Shown here: positions 50,860-60,063 of the stretch, in pieces | Layout: the number at the start of each line of letters is the position of its first letter | How positions within the stretch are numbered: the first letter of the stretch is position 1 | NCBI GenBank assembly: GCA_026393675.1 | Contig: JAPKZQ010000040.1 | Span: 62,001 to 126,000, forward strand | Length of the DNA stretch: 64,000 bases | DNA from: Acidobacteriota bacterium | Lineage (GTDB): Bacteria > Acidobacteriota > Vicinamibacteria > Vicinamibacterales > JAKQTR01 | Direction: 5' to 3' | Program-made: the position numbers and the translations under genes | Notes under the pieces: model-generated | Databases searched by the model: none | Told to the model about the DNA's origin: nothing | The model's input: the letters and a program-made list of their open reading frames with translations, nothing else

Positions 50860-53800
50860 ATGGCGATCAACCTCTACGACGCAACCCTCGAAGCTCTGGA
50901 CGACCAAGAGCCGTCGCCACCAAAGAATCTCTTGCAGCAGACCCTCGATGAGATCACCGCTGACCACTCTCGGTCCTTGCGGGTCGCGACGATGCAGGCA
51001 CGCGACACCACGCCAGATCGCGCAGTCCAGGTGCGACAGCTCTCCGGCACGTTAGGACTCCCACAAGACGTCGTCGAGCGGAACTTCGACTCGCTCTCGA
51101 AGCGGGCCGTTGTGGAGACCACGCCGTACGACGCGATGCTCCAGCAGACTCCGAAGCTGGCCGAGTGGGCATCCGATCCTCACAACGCGGCGATCGCCAA
51201 AGACGACATGGAGCGCCTCGGGTTCCTGGAGTGGATTGTCAAAGCGCCATCGGCCGCCTACGCGAAGACCACTCTTGAGAGCCGCGCGGCGCAGCTCCGC
51301 ACACGGGAACTTCTCGGTGAGCCACTGACGCAACAGCAGTACTTCGAGATGGAGGAACTACAGAAGGCGGCACAGCAGATTGGCGCCGCGGGAGCGGGGG
51401 ATTCGTGGTTCAAGGGAGCCGTCACAGGCGCGGGCAATCTCCTGGCGAACTTCGTCGAGGGTATGGTCACTGCGGCGCCAGAGGTGGCGATCGGCACCGG
51501 CGTCGGTGCGGTCGTCGGTGGCGTCGGTGGCGGGCTTGCGACCGGTGGTGCAGGTATCCTCCCCGGTCTTCGTGCCGGCGCCGCGCTCGGCGCCCGCGTG
51601 GGCGGGTTGGTCGGCGGCGCGAAGTACACCTTCCAGATCGAGGCGGGCAACGCCTACGACGAATACCGCACCTTCAAGGACGAGCTCGGTCGTCCGCTCG
51701 ATCGCGAGACGGCTCGGGCCGCCGCGTTTGCTGCGGGCTCCATCAATGCCGTGCTCGAAGTGGGCGGCATCGAAATGTTCCTCCGAACCATCCCGGGCAT
51801 CAAGGATCTCGGCAAGAAGGGCGTCCGCGAAGTGGTCAAAAGCGCGCTCCGGAATCCGACGATCCGCGCGCAGCTTGTGGCGGTCGCGAAGGACTACGGC
51901 AAGACGCTGACTGGCGAGTCGTTCATTGAAGCCGCTCAGCGTTACTCGACCATCCTGAGCGGGGAATTTGGCAAGGTGGCCGCCGGGCCGAACATTCCCC
52001 TCCGCACGCCTGGCGACATCGCCGGCGACGTGGCGCGCGAATTCGGCGGCGCCCTGCAGTCCTTCTCGCTCGGCCTGGCCATCATGCCGACGGTGGGTCT
52101 CGTGCACGACGCGCAGCGCGCGGTGCGAGCCACCCAAAACGAACACTTCTTCGCGGCACTCGGTGAGGGCGTGTCGCAGTCGAAGACGGTCCAGCGGATG
52201 CCCGAGGCCGCGCAGGCGTTCCTCGCGCAGGCGACGAAGGACGGCCCCGTCGAGACGCTGTACGCGCCCGTGGACACGTTCACGACCTACTGGCAGTCGA
52301 AGGGGTTGGACCCTGCGATCGTCGCGCAGGAGCTGACTGGCAAGGCCGATGCTCTTGAAGTCGCGCAGCGCACGGGTGAGGACCTGGCCATCCCCACCGC
52401 CGCGTATGCGGTGAAGGTGGCCGGCACTGAGCACAATGCGTTCTTCGCGCAGGAACTGCGGCTCGCTCCAGACGAGATGAACGCTCGTGAGGCGACAGCG
52501 TTCCGAGAGACCCTCACGCGGCAGATGGACGAGGCCAAACAGCGCCAGGCTGAAGGGGTCCAGGTGGCGGCGCCGTCCCAGACTGCGCCGATCCACGTGG
52601 CGATTCTTCAGCAACTCGAACAGGCCGGCGTGCCGAGCGAGACGGCGACCAACTACGCGACGCTGGTGGAGTCGGCGATCGGCACGATGGCCGAGCGGGC
52701 CGGCGTCAATCCGGTGGCGCTCTATAACCGGTATCGGCTTCGGGTGCAGCGTCCCGATCTGCAATCTGCTTCAGTGAACGAGACCGCCCCGGCAGTGGTC
52801 AGGCCCGCCGTTGTCGGCGACGCCGGCGCGGCTGCGACACCTCTCGTGGCTGCGCCGGCGTCCTCTCGGACCGCACCGGCCGTCTCAGGCATGGCGGTCG
52901 CGCAACCCACTACTCGTCTCGCGCCGGCGTCGGACGCTTCGCGGGCGCACCAGCCTGCCAGCGGGCAGGCGCGATCGGTCGTCGATGGCCTCCTCACACT
53001 ATCGCAGGACCGCCGCGGCTCGATCACCTTCGGACCCGACCGCCAGGCGACCATCACGCTGCTCGAGCGGGCCGACCTCAGTTCGTTCCTCCACGAGGGT
53101 GGTCACTTCTTCCTCGAAGTCTTCAGCGATCTGGCCGACCAACTGCGCGCGCTCGACCCTGCCACGCTCACGGCCGAACAGCGCCAGCAGCTCGCCGACT
53201 ACGACGCCACGCTGAAGTTTCTGGGTATTGAGAACCGAGCTGGCCTGAGCACCGACCAGCATGAGACGTTCGCTCGCGCGTTCGAATCCTACCTGATGGA
53301 AGGCAAGGCGCCGAGTGTCGCGCTCCGTTCCACGTTTGCCCGGTTCCGCGCTTGGCTCATCGGGATCTACCGGACGCTGGCCGGGTTGGGCGTGAAACTG
53401 TCCGACGACGTACGCGGCGTGTTCGACCGGATACTGACGAGCGACCAGGCCATTGCCGAAGCGGAGGCCGCCGGCAAGGTCGAGGCGATGTTCACGACGC
53501 CCGAGAGCGCCGGCATGGACGCCGCGACGTTCGGCCTCTACTCACAGACCGTCGCCGATGCCTCCCGGATCGCCCGCGAAACGCTCGAACGCCAGGCGCT
53601 GACCGAAGTCCAGCGCGAGCAGACCGACCAGTGGAAGGCGCAGCGCGCCGAGATTGAACAGGCGGTCACGACGGAAGTCCACCAGGAACCGGTCTACGCG
53701 GCCCTGTGGGCGATTCGGAAGGGGACGCGTCCGGATGGTTCCGCGCTCGTCGAAGGCCAGCCAGCCGAGCCGCTACATCTGTCCCGCGCGATTCTGGTGG

Positions 53801-56800
53801 AACGCTACGGCGAAGCGCGGCTGAAGAGGCTGCCGCCGTTCACCTACGCCAAGGAGGGCGGGCTCGACCCCGACGTCGTCGCGGGGCAATTCGGGTTCTC
53901 GTCGGGCGACGAGATGCTGACGGCCATCAGCCAGGCGCCGGCGATGTCGAAGGCGATCGGGCAGGAGGCGAACCGGAGAATGTTGCAGCAGCATGGGTCG
54001 CTCCTCCTGGATGGCAGCCTCCACGAGAAAGCGCAAGCGGCCGTCGCGAACGAGTCACGCGAGCAGGTCGTCCGGCAGGAACTTCGCGCGCTGGCAAAAC
54101 TGAAACGCATCGCCACGCCCTTTGAGCGCGCCGGCAAAGCGGCTGTTGCTGACGCCGAGACGGCACGCGCCTATGAACGCCGCTGGTTCGAAGCCGAAGC
54201 CAAACTCCGGATCGCCATCGCCGAGGGACGCAAGCAGACGGAGATCGACGAGCTGCAGGACGAGCTGCAGGCGGCTCGTGAGAAGACCCAGAGCGGACCG
54301 TCCGTCATCGATGCCGCGATTCCCCGTGCCGCCGACCTGCGGCAGATGGCAGTCGACCGGATCGCCCGCACGCGGATCCGCGACATCAATCCACAGGCCT
54401 TCTGGTCGGCCTCGCGGCGTTCTGCGCAGCTCGCGATCGACGCCGCGGCCAGACAGGACTTCGACGCGGCGATCGTCGCGAAGCAGCAGGAGTTACTGAC
54501 GCTCGCGCTCTACCGCGAAGCGATGCGCGTCAAAGAAGACGTCCAAAAGCGGGTCGGGCGCGCGAAGGACCTGGCAAAGCCGGCTGCCCGAGAACGGCTG
54601 GGCAAGGCCGGCGAGTCGTATCTTGACCAGGTCGACGGGATTCTCGACCGCTACGAATTCGCGCCAGTGTCGAGAACGGCACTCGACCGCCGGGCTTCGC
54701 TGCGGAAGTGGGTCGCGGCGCAGGAGGCTGACGGGATCCCGGTGGATCTGCCCGAGCAACTGCTCGAGGAAACGCGACGCGTCAACTGGCAGGAACTCAC
54801 CGTCGAGGAACTCGTCGGCGTTACCGACGGGCTGCAACAAATCATGCACCTGGCTCGCCTGAAGAACCGACTTCTGAAACTCCAACAGGGCCGCGCGCTC
54901 GACACCGCCGCCACCGCGATCGATCAGTCCATCCGTGCCAACACGCCAGCCAAGGCCCTCCCGTTGGAGTTTGGCCCGCGCGAAGAGCGTCGACGCTCGA
55001 TTGCGGATGTGTTCGCGAGCCTCGCCAAGATTTCCCTGCTCTCACGTGCGCTCGACGGTTACAAGGACGGCGGAGAGATGTGGTCGTCGTTCGTAATGCC
55101 CCTCAACCAGGCGGCCGACTGGGAACAAACGCGCAAGGGGAAGGCCGGCGAAGCGTACTGGGCCATCCTGCGATCGCACTACGCGCCGATGGAGTATGCG
55201 CACTTCGGGCGGAAGACCTTCATCCGAGCCATCAACGCCAGTCTGACCACGGAAGCCCGGCTCGCGGTCGCCCTGAACTGGGGCAACCAGACGAGTCGTG
55301 ACCGCATCCTCTCCGATCCGAGCCGGCGCTGGACCGAGCCGCAAGTCGAAGCGATTCTCGACACGCTCGACGAACGTGACTGGCGATTTGTGCAAGCGAC
55401 GTGGGATTTCCTCGACACGTTCTGGCCTGAGATTGCGGCCAAACAGGAGCGCGTCACTGGAGTGGCTCCCGAGAAAGTGGCTGCGGAGCCGGTCTCAACG
55501 AAGTTCGGGGTAATGCCCGGCGGCTACTACCCGCTGGCGTACGACGCTCGGCTCTCGCCTCGCGCCGCGCGACTCGCCGAAGCCGAAACGGGAAAGACCT
55601 TACTCCAAGCGGCGTACGTGAGTAGCACCACGAGGCGCGGCCACGTCGAGACGCGCGTCTCACATCTCGAACGCCCGGTCCGACTGGATCTGGGCGTGGC
55701 GTTCGGCCACCTCGACCAGGTCATTCACGATCTGGCCTACCACGAGACCCTAATCGACCTCTCCCGACTCCTTCGCGACAAGCGCGTCGCTGAGGCGATT
55801 TACGAGACGCGCGGCGACGCGGTCTATCACCAGTTTACCGAGATGCTCAAGGACGCGGCCACTGGGACGGCACCAGCCACGAATCGCATGGACAAGGCCG
55901 CGAACTGGATGCGCACGGGCACGCAGATCAGCCTGCTCGGGTTCAATTTCTGGACGGCCCTGCAGCAACCGCTCGGGATGTTCAACGGCATGGCGCGTGT
56001 CGGCCCGGTCTGGGTGATGCGCGGGCTCGGCCGGTGGCTGCGCGACGCGGCGCACATGGAAGCGACGACGACTTGGATCGCGGAGGTGTCGCCGCTCATG
56101 CGCGACCGCGTGACGAACGCCACGCAGGACATCAGCGAGCTCCGCTCCGCGCTCCGGCAACCAGGCGGCTGGTTCGATGCGCTCGTGCGCGAGGTCTCGC
56201 GGGGCCGGATGTCCACGGCGCAACTCGCGGACGTCTACCTCTGGCACATCGGCATGGCGCAGCGCGTCGCCGACGTGCCGACGTGGCTCGGGCAGTACAT
56301 GAAAGCGATGGCCGAGCCGACGGAGGGCCTGACCACGCCGGCCGAGCACGAGGCCCGCGCGATCGCGCTCGCCGACCAGGTGGTGCGGGACTTCCAGGGC
56401 ACCTGGCAGGTTCAGGATCTGGCGCATGTCCAGCGCGGCGGGCCAGTGGCGCGGCTGTTTATGGTGTTCTATTCGTACGGCAACGTCGTCTTCAACAGCA
56501 CCGCCGAGATCGTGGGGCGTACGAACTTCCGTAAACCCGGCGACGTCGCCTCGATGCTCGGCGGGCTCTCGCTGCTCTATCTGATGCCCGCGATGGCGAC
56601 GGTCGCGCTGGGGCAACTGGTCGGCCGGAAGCCGCCCTCAGACGAACCCGACAAGTGGGTGAAACAGATCGCGCAAGAGTCGATCGGCACCGCCATGAAC
56701 AGCGTGGTGTTCCTCCGCGAACTCGGCCAACTCGCGCAGGACGGCACGCGTGGGTACGCGGGCCCGGCCGGGATGCGGATGATCCAGGCGGTCTACGGAC

Positions 56801-56988
56801 TCGGTCAGCAAGTGAAGCAGGGCGAATTCGACGAGGGCCTGTGGAAGGCGGTGAACAGCACCGCCGGGATCCTGTTCAGGTATCCCGCGTTGCAGGTTCA
56901 GCGGAGCATCGATGGCGTCGTGGCCTTGTCGGAAGGCACGACCAGCAACCCGATGGCGCTGGTCTCGGGGAAGCCGCTGAAGAAGTAG
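50860..56988 (+). CDS. Giant polyvalent protein with HEGGH metallopeptidase motif (2042 aa)
   Basis: The longest gene of the window. The N-terminal ~400 residues hold Gly-rich hydrophobic stretches (IGTGVGAVVGGVGGGLATGG). A metallopeptidase-like region follows at ~735-845: H745-E746-G747-G748-H749 fits HExxH, with acids E802 and E809 in HETFARAFESYL that could be the third zinc ligand. A long coiled middle leads to a C-terminal part with VARLFMVFYSYGNVVFNSTA and membrane-like segments. The layout matches the large polyvalent proteins that phages and conjugative elements inject with their DNA. It follows the 686-residue gene without a gap. Activity of the peptidase is untested. Confidence 0.82.
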   Translation: MAINLYDATLEALDDQEPSPPKNLLQQTLDEITADHSRSLRVATMQARDTTPDRAVQVRQLSGTLGLPQDVVERNFDSLSKRAVVETTPYDAMLQQTPKLAEWASDPHNAAIAKDDMERLGFLEWIVKAPSAAYAKTTLESRAAQLRTRELLGEPLTQQQYFEMEELQKAAQQIGAAGAGDSWFKGAVTGAGNLLANFVEGMVTAAPEVAIGTGVGAVVGGVGGGLATGGAGILPGLRAGAALGARVGGLVGGAKYTFQIEAGNAYDEYRTFKDELGRPLDRETARAAAFAAGSINAVLEVGGIEMFLRTIPGIKDLGKKGVREVVKSALRNPTIRAQLVAVAKDYGKTLTGESFIEAAQRYSTILSGEFGKVAAGPNIPLRTPGDIAGDVAREFGGALQSFSLGLAIMPTVGLVHDAQRAVRATQNEHFFAALGEGVSQSKTVQRMPEAAQAFLAQATKDGPVETLYAPVDTFTTYWQSKGLDPAIVAQELTGKADALEVAQRTGEDLAIPTAAYAVKVAGTEHNAFFAQELRLAPDEMNAREATAFRETLTRQMDEAKQRQAEGVQVAAPSQTAPIHVAILQQLEQAGVPSETATNYATLVESAIGTMAERAGVNPVALYNRYRLRVQRPDLQSASVNETAPAVVRPAVVGDAGAAATPLVAAPASSRTAPAVSGMAVAQPTTRLAPASDASRAHQPASGQARSVVDGLLTLSQDRRGSITFGPDRQATITLLERADLSSFLHEGGHFFLEVFSDLADQLRALDPATLTAEQRQQLADYDATLKFLGIENRAGLSTDQHETFARAFESYLMEGKAPSVALRSTFARFRAWLIGIYRTLAGLGVKLSDDVRGVFDRILTSDQAIAEAEAAGKVEAMFTTPESAGMDAATFGLYSQTVADASRIARETLERQALTEVQREQTDQWKAQRAEIEQAVTTEVHQEPVYAALWAIRKGTRPDGSALVEGQPAEPLHLSRAILVERYGEARLKRLPPFTYAKEGGLDPDVVAGQFGFSSGDEMLTAISQAPAMSKAIGQEANRRMLQQHGSLLLDGSLHEKAQAAVANESREQVVRQELRALAKLKRIATPFERAGKAAVADAETARAYERRWFEAEAKLRIAIAEGRKQTEIDELQDELQAAREKTQSGPSVIDAAIPRAADLRQMAVDRIARTRIRDINPQAFWSASRRSAQLAIDAAARQDFDAAIVAKQQELLTLALYREAMRVKEDVQKRVGRAKDLAKPAARERLGKAGESYLDQVDGILDRYEFAPVSRTALDRRASLRKWVAAQEADGIPVDLPEQLLEETRRVNWQELTVEELVGVTDGLQQIMHLARLKNRLLKLQQGRALDTAATAIDQSIRANTPAKALPLEFGPREERRRSIADVFASLAKISLLSRALDGYKDGGEMWSSFVMPLNQAADWEQTRKGKAGEAYWAILRSHYAPMEYAHFGRKTFIRAINASLTTEARLAVALNWGNQTSRDRILSDPSRRWTEPQVEAILDTLDERDWRFVQATWDFLDTFWPEIAAKQERVTGVAPEKVAAEPVSTKFGVMPGGYYPLAYDARLSPRAARLAEAETGKTLLQAAYVSSTTRRGHVETRVSHLERPVRLDLGVAFGHLDQVIHDLAYHETLIDLSRLLRDKRVAEAIYETRGDAVYHQFTEMLKDAATGTAPATNRMDKAANWMRTGTQISLLGFNFWTALQQPLGMFNGMARVGPVWVMRGLGRWLRDAAHMEATTTWIAEVSPLMRDRVTNATQDISELRSALRQPGGWFDALVREVSRGRMSTAQLADVYLWHIGMAQRVADVPTWLGQYMKAMAEPTEGLTTPAEHEARAIALADQVVRDFQGTWQVQDLAHVQRGGPVARLFMVFYSYGNVVFNSTAEIVGRTNFRKPGDVASMLGGLSLLYLMPAMATVALGQLVGRKPPSDEPDKWVKQIAQESIGTAMNSVVFLRELGQLAQDGTRGYAGPAGMRMIQAVYGLGQQVKQGEFDEGLWKAVNSTAGILFRYPALQVQRSIDGVVALSEGTTSNPMALVSGKPLKK

Positions 56989-57048
56989 GACCCGCGCCTC
57001 TCGTGGGCGCAAAGAGCGCATCAGAAACACCGAGTCTGAAGATTACCC

Positions 57049-57255
57049 GTGTCGAGCCAAACCGCCGTATCATCGTGCGCGCAACCGCCGGATCTCGCCG
57101 AGGTCCTGACGGAAGCGCTCGCCCGCGCGCTTGTGTCGCGGTACCGGCGAACGCACGACATCGGCAACCCTCCACGCGCGCAGCGAGACCGAGCGCTGCA
57201 GGCGCCGCCAACGGAGAGCCATGATCGGGGCCATCTACGCCCGGAAGAGCACTGA
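57049..57255 (+). CDS. Small protein upstream of the serine recombinase (uncertain)
   Basis: A 68-residue frame starting at GTG 57049. Its first half (QPPDLAEVLTEALARALVSR) is a clear helix of the kind found in short genes preceding serine recombinases. The second half overlaps the recombinase start by 35 bases and may be a run-on. No strong ribosome site is visible. Confidence 0.45.
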   Translation: MSSQTAVSSCAQPPDLAEVLTEALARALVSRYRRTHDIGNPPRAQRDRALQAPPTESHDRGHLRPEEH

Positions 57256-58906
57256 GCAGGCCGGCGTCGCCGACGAGCAGAAGTCGGTCACGCGCCAGGT
57301 CGAACGAGCCCGCGCCTACGCGCACCGAAAAGGTTGGACCGTCGCCGACGCCTGTGTGTTCGTCGACGATGGGATCAGCGGCGCCGAATTCGCGGGCCGT
57401 CCTGGGTTCCTTCGGTTGATGAACGCGCTCAAGCCGCGGTCGCCCTTCCAGATCCTCATCATGTCGGAGGAGTCGCGCCTCGGGCGCGAAGCGATCGAAA
57501 CCGCGTACGCCCTGAAGCAGATCATCAGCGCCGGCGTGCGCGTGTTCTTCTACCTCGAAGACCGGGAACGCACGCTCGACACGCCCACCGACAAGATTAT
57601 GTTGAGCCTCACCGCGTTCGCAGACGAGCTCGAGCGCGAGAAGGCGCGACAGCGGACCTACGACGCGATGGCACGGAAGGCTCAGGCGGGCCACGTCACG
57701 GGCGGTCGGGTGTTCGGTTACGACAACGTCCCGGTGATGCTGCCAGGGGCGGACGGGCAATCGTGCAAATCGCACGTCGAGCGCCGCGTCAACGAGGCGG
57801 AGGCGGGCATCATCCGCCGGATCTTCGAGCTCGCCGCGGCCGGCTACGGGAAGAAGCGGATCGCGAAGACTCTCAACGACGAAGGGGCGCCGTGCCCGCG
57901 CGCCCAACAGGGCCGGCCCACCTCCTGGTCGCCGTCGTCGGTGTTCGAAGCCCTGGCCCGTCCGCTCTACCGCGGCGAGATTGTCTGGAACGCGACGAAG
58001 AAGCGGGACCAGTGGGGCCGTCGGCACCAGGCGCCGCGACCAGAGGCCGAGTGGATGCGACTGCCGGCGGAACACCTGCGGATCATCGACGCCGCCCTGT
58101 GGCGTGCCGCACAGGGCCGTCTGACCGAGTCCCGAGACGCGTATCTCTCGAACACCGGCGGAAGCGCCTGGGGCCGGCCGGTAGGCCGCAAGCCGAAATA
58201 CCTGCTGAGCGGGTTCGGCACGTGCTCCGCGTGCGGCGGTTCACTCTACGTCCGCAGTCGCCCTGACGGACCGCATCGGGCCTTCTCCTACGGCTGTTCG
58301 AGCTATCACCTGCGCGGTCGGACGGTCTGCGAGAACTGCTTCGAGATGCCGATGGAACTCGCCAACCGGACGGTGCTCGGCACGCTCCGCAACGAGCTGC
58401 TGCAGCCGGCCATCGCCCGGGCGGCCGTCGAGCGGGCACTCGCCTATCTGCGACCGTCAAGCGAGAACGGGAACCTTGACAACCTCCGGTCAGACCTGGC
58501 CGGGCTCGACGGTGAGCTTGGACGGCTGAGCGGGGCGATCGCAGCTGGCGGGGAATTGCCGACGTTGCTGTCAGCCATCCAGGAGCGCGAGCGACGGCGG
58601 GCGGCCGTGGCTACACGGCTGCACTTAGCGGAAGCCTGGTCGAAGACCACCAGCCTGGACGCCAAGCGCCTCGAGCGCGAGCTACTGAGCGAGCTGGCCG
58701 ACTGGCGGGGCCTGTTGGCGGACGATGCGGAAGCGGCCCGCCCGGTGCTCCAGCAGCTCCTGGTCGGGCGCTTAGCATTTACCCCGCTCGAAGCCGGGCT
58801 CCATGCGCCCGTAGAGTTTCGGGGAAAGGCGTCGATCGGCGGGTTATTGGCCGGCGTGGTTGGGGTGCAAAAAGGGACGTGTCCCGGTGGGGACGCCACA
58901 AGATGA
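57221..58906 (+). CDS. Large serine recombinase whose 3' end contains attR
   Basis: A 561-residue recombinase starting at ATG 57221 (GGAG upstream). The N-terminal resolvase domain has the catalytic serine S10 in YARKSTEQ and the SRLGREAIE region. The recombinase domain follows (GYGKKRIAKTLNDEGAPCPR), then a zinc ribbon (CSACGG and CENC pairs) and a coiled segment (LRSDLAGLDGELGRLSGAIA). The last codons, CPGGDATR-stop, lie across the attR core (58882-58898). In the excised circle the frame would instead run into the left end of the element, replacing the final TR with about 15 other residues ending in GIVMVA. Confidence 0.93.
   Translation: MIGAIYARKSTEQAGVADEQKSVTRQVERARAYAHRKGWTVADACVFVDDGISGAEFAGRPGFLRLMNALKPRSPFQILIMSEESRLGREAIETAYALKQIISAGVRVFFYLEDRERTLDTPTDKIMLSLTAFADELEREKARQRTYDAMARKAQAGHVTGGRVFGYDNVPVMLPGADGQSCKSHVERRVNEAEAGIIRRIFELAAAGYGKKRIAKTLNDEGAPCPRAQQGRPTSWSPSSVFEALARPLYRGEIVWNATKKRDQWGRRHQAPRPEAEWMRLPAEHLRIIDAALWRAAQGRLTESRDAYLSNTGGSAWGRPVGRKPKYLLSGFGTCSACGGSLYVRSRPDGPHRAFSYGCSSYHLRGRTVCENCFEMPMELANRTVLGTLRNELLQPAIARAAVERALAYLRPSSENGNLDNLRSDLAGLDGELGRLSGAIAAGGELPTLLSAIQERERRRAAVATRLHLAEAWSKTTSLDAKRLERELLSELADWRGLLADDAEAARPVLQQLLVGRLAFTPLEAGLHAPVEFRGKASIGGLLAGVVGVQKGTCPGGDATR
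58882..58898 (+). other. attR core of the element
   Basis: Same 17 bases as the 3' end of tRNA-Glu (37477-37493), here inside the last codons of the serine recombinase. The chromosome resumes after it. Confidence 0.88.
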
Positions 58907-59172
58907 CAAGACCGTCCAGTAGCCCCTCGGCCTTGGCTGGGGCCTCCCATGCTTCGCTAGTTCGCGTGTGGCGGGAGACTGGAGGGAGCTTTACAGAACC
59001 TTCGTCCGTGTCGGCGTTGTGGGTTCCTTCCACTCGCCGCCCAGCCGATCCAGGTCCTGCACGTCGATCTGTGTCGCTTGTGAAACACGGAATCGTCCTG
59101 CGCGTCGGCCGCGGGTGTCATCTATCGAGTATGATGCGAGTACTCATTTTTCCCCAGAAAGGTAGCCATGTC

Positions 59173-60012
59173 ATGAGGCAGTCGTTTGCAATGCTCTCGG
59201 CTGCTGTGCTCGTGTTGGCGATGACGGCGTGTGGAGGCGGCGGCGGTGGTGGTGGTGGGACGCCCCCAACAACGCCTTCGGTTGTGGTCACATCCGTCAC
59301 AATTAGTGGATCGACGGACATGCTGAAGGTGAGGGAATCGGTCACCTTTACCGCGACGGCAACTCATTCCGACGGCTCCAACGCGGCCGTCACTCAGTGG
59401 TCGACGGACGCGGTCAGCGTGATGACCGTGGACGCGGTAACAGGGTCGGCGACCGGCGTGGCAGCCGGCAAGGCTACGCTCATCGCCAGCCATGACGGTG
59501 TGGTAGGGACTCGGCTCATCCGAGTGGTTCCTGACTATCAGGGCACGTGGTCAGGTTCTTACCGCGTTTCATCGTGCAGCGATACGGGAGATTACACGAC
59601 GTTTGGGTGGTGCAACACAGTACGTGGGCAAGTGCTACCCCTCACGCTCTCGCTCAGTCAGACCCGCGACACGGTCAGCGGCACCATCACCATCTATGAA
59701 TACACCGGCGCTACGTCGGGGCCGATAGCCGACAACGGCGTGATCACTCTGTCGGGCACGGCGGTGAACGGCAACGCGAGCATGACGATCACGAAGTGGA
59801 GCACAACCGCGGCTTCGCCGGGATTAATGACGGGATCGTTCTCAATCCGCAACACTTCGACCGACCTAAGCGGCAGTGCGGAGATGAATTGCGACATTAC
59901 GACGATGCAGAAATCTGCGATGGATCCCGGGGTCGGCCTCGACTCGCCCCGGTGGGGTAGCTCGGTCCTGTCGATTGGCGATGCCCTCCGTGCGATGGGT
60001 GTGAGAAGGTAG
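59173..60012 (+). CDS. Lipoprotein with Gly tract and Ig-like (Big_2-type) domain
   Basis: A 279-residue protein. The signal MRQSFAMLSAAVLVLAMTAC ends in a lipobox cysteine, directly followed by nine glycines and a TPPTTPS linker. Residues ~40-115 resemble a bacterial Ig-like domain (VTISGSTDMLKVRESVTFTA, DAVTGSATGVAAGKATLIAS). The rest is Ser/Thr/Gly-rich. It should be anchored in the outer membrane or exposed. The poly-Gly codons form a GGC/GGT tract. The start is ATG 59173; a longer open frame upstream has no ribosome site. Confidence 0.8.
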   Translation: MRQSFAMLSAAVLVLAMTACGGGGGGGGGTPPTTPSVVVTSVTISGSTDMLKVRESVTFTATATHSDGSNAAVTQWSTDAVSVMTVDAVTGSATGVAAGKATLIASHDGVVGTRLIRVVPDYQGTWSGSYRVSSCSDTGDYTTFGWCNTVRGQVLPLTLSLSQTRDTVSGTITIYEYTGATSGPIADNGVITLSGTAVNGNASMTITKWSTTAASPGLMTGSFSIRNTSTDLSGSAEMNCDITTMQKSAMDPGVGLDSPRWGSSVLSIGDALRAMGVRR

Positions 60013-60063
60013 ACGGTCGGGAGACCACGTAGGAGGGCCGAGGTCAGACGAACGGGAGACCGG

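Larger units (their letters stand above)
37477..58898. mobile_element. Integrated phage-like element with terminase but no visible capsid genes
   Basis: The 21.4-kb stretch is bounded by a 17-bp direct repeat, the left copy in tRNA-Glu. Inside are two recombinases, an excisionase-like HTH, AlpA and CopG regulators, a primase-helicase, both terminase subunits, a 686-aa coiled protein and a 2042-aa polyvalent protein. At least eight gene junctions overlap by 1 to 8 bases, so it is a tight cassette with intact frames. I find no portal, major capsid, tail, holin or endolysin. It is either a satellite-like element that relies on a helper for particles, or a prophage that lost its structural genes in one clean deletion. 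Confidence 0.85.

Noticed and set aside
37477-58898. Complete prophage
   Set aside because: No portal, capsid, tail, holin or endolysin can be recognised; calling it complete would overstate what the sequence shows.
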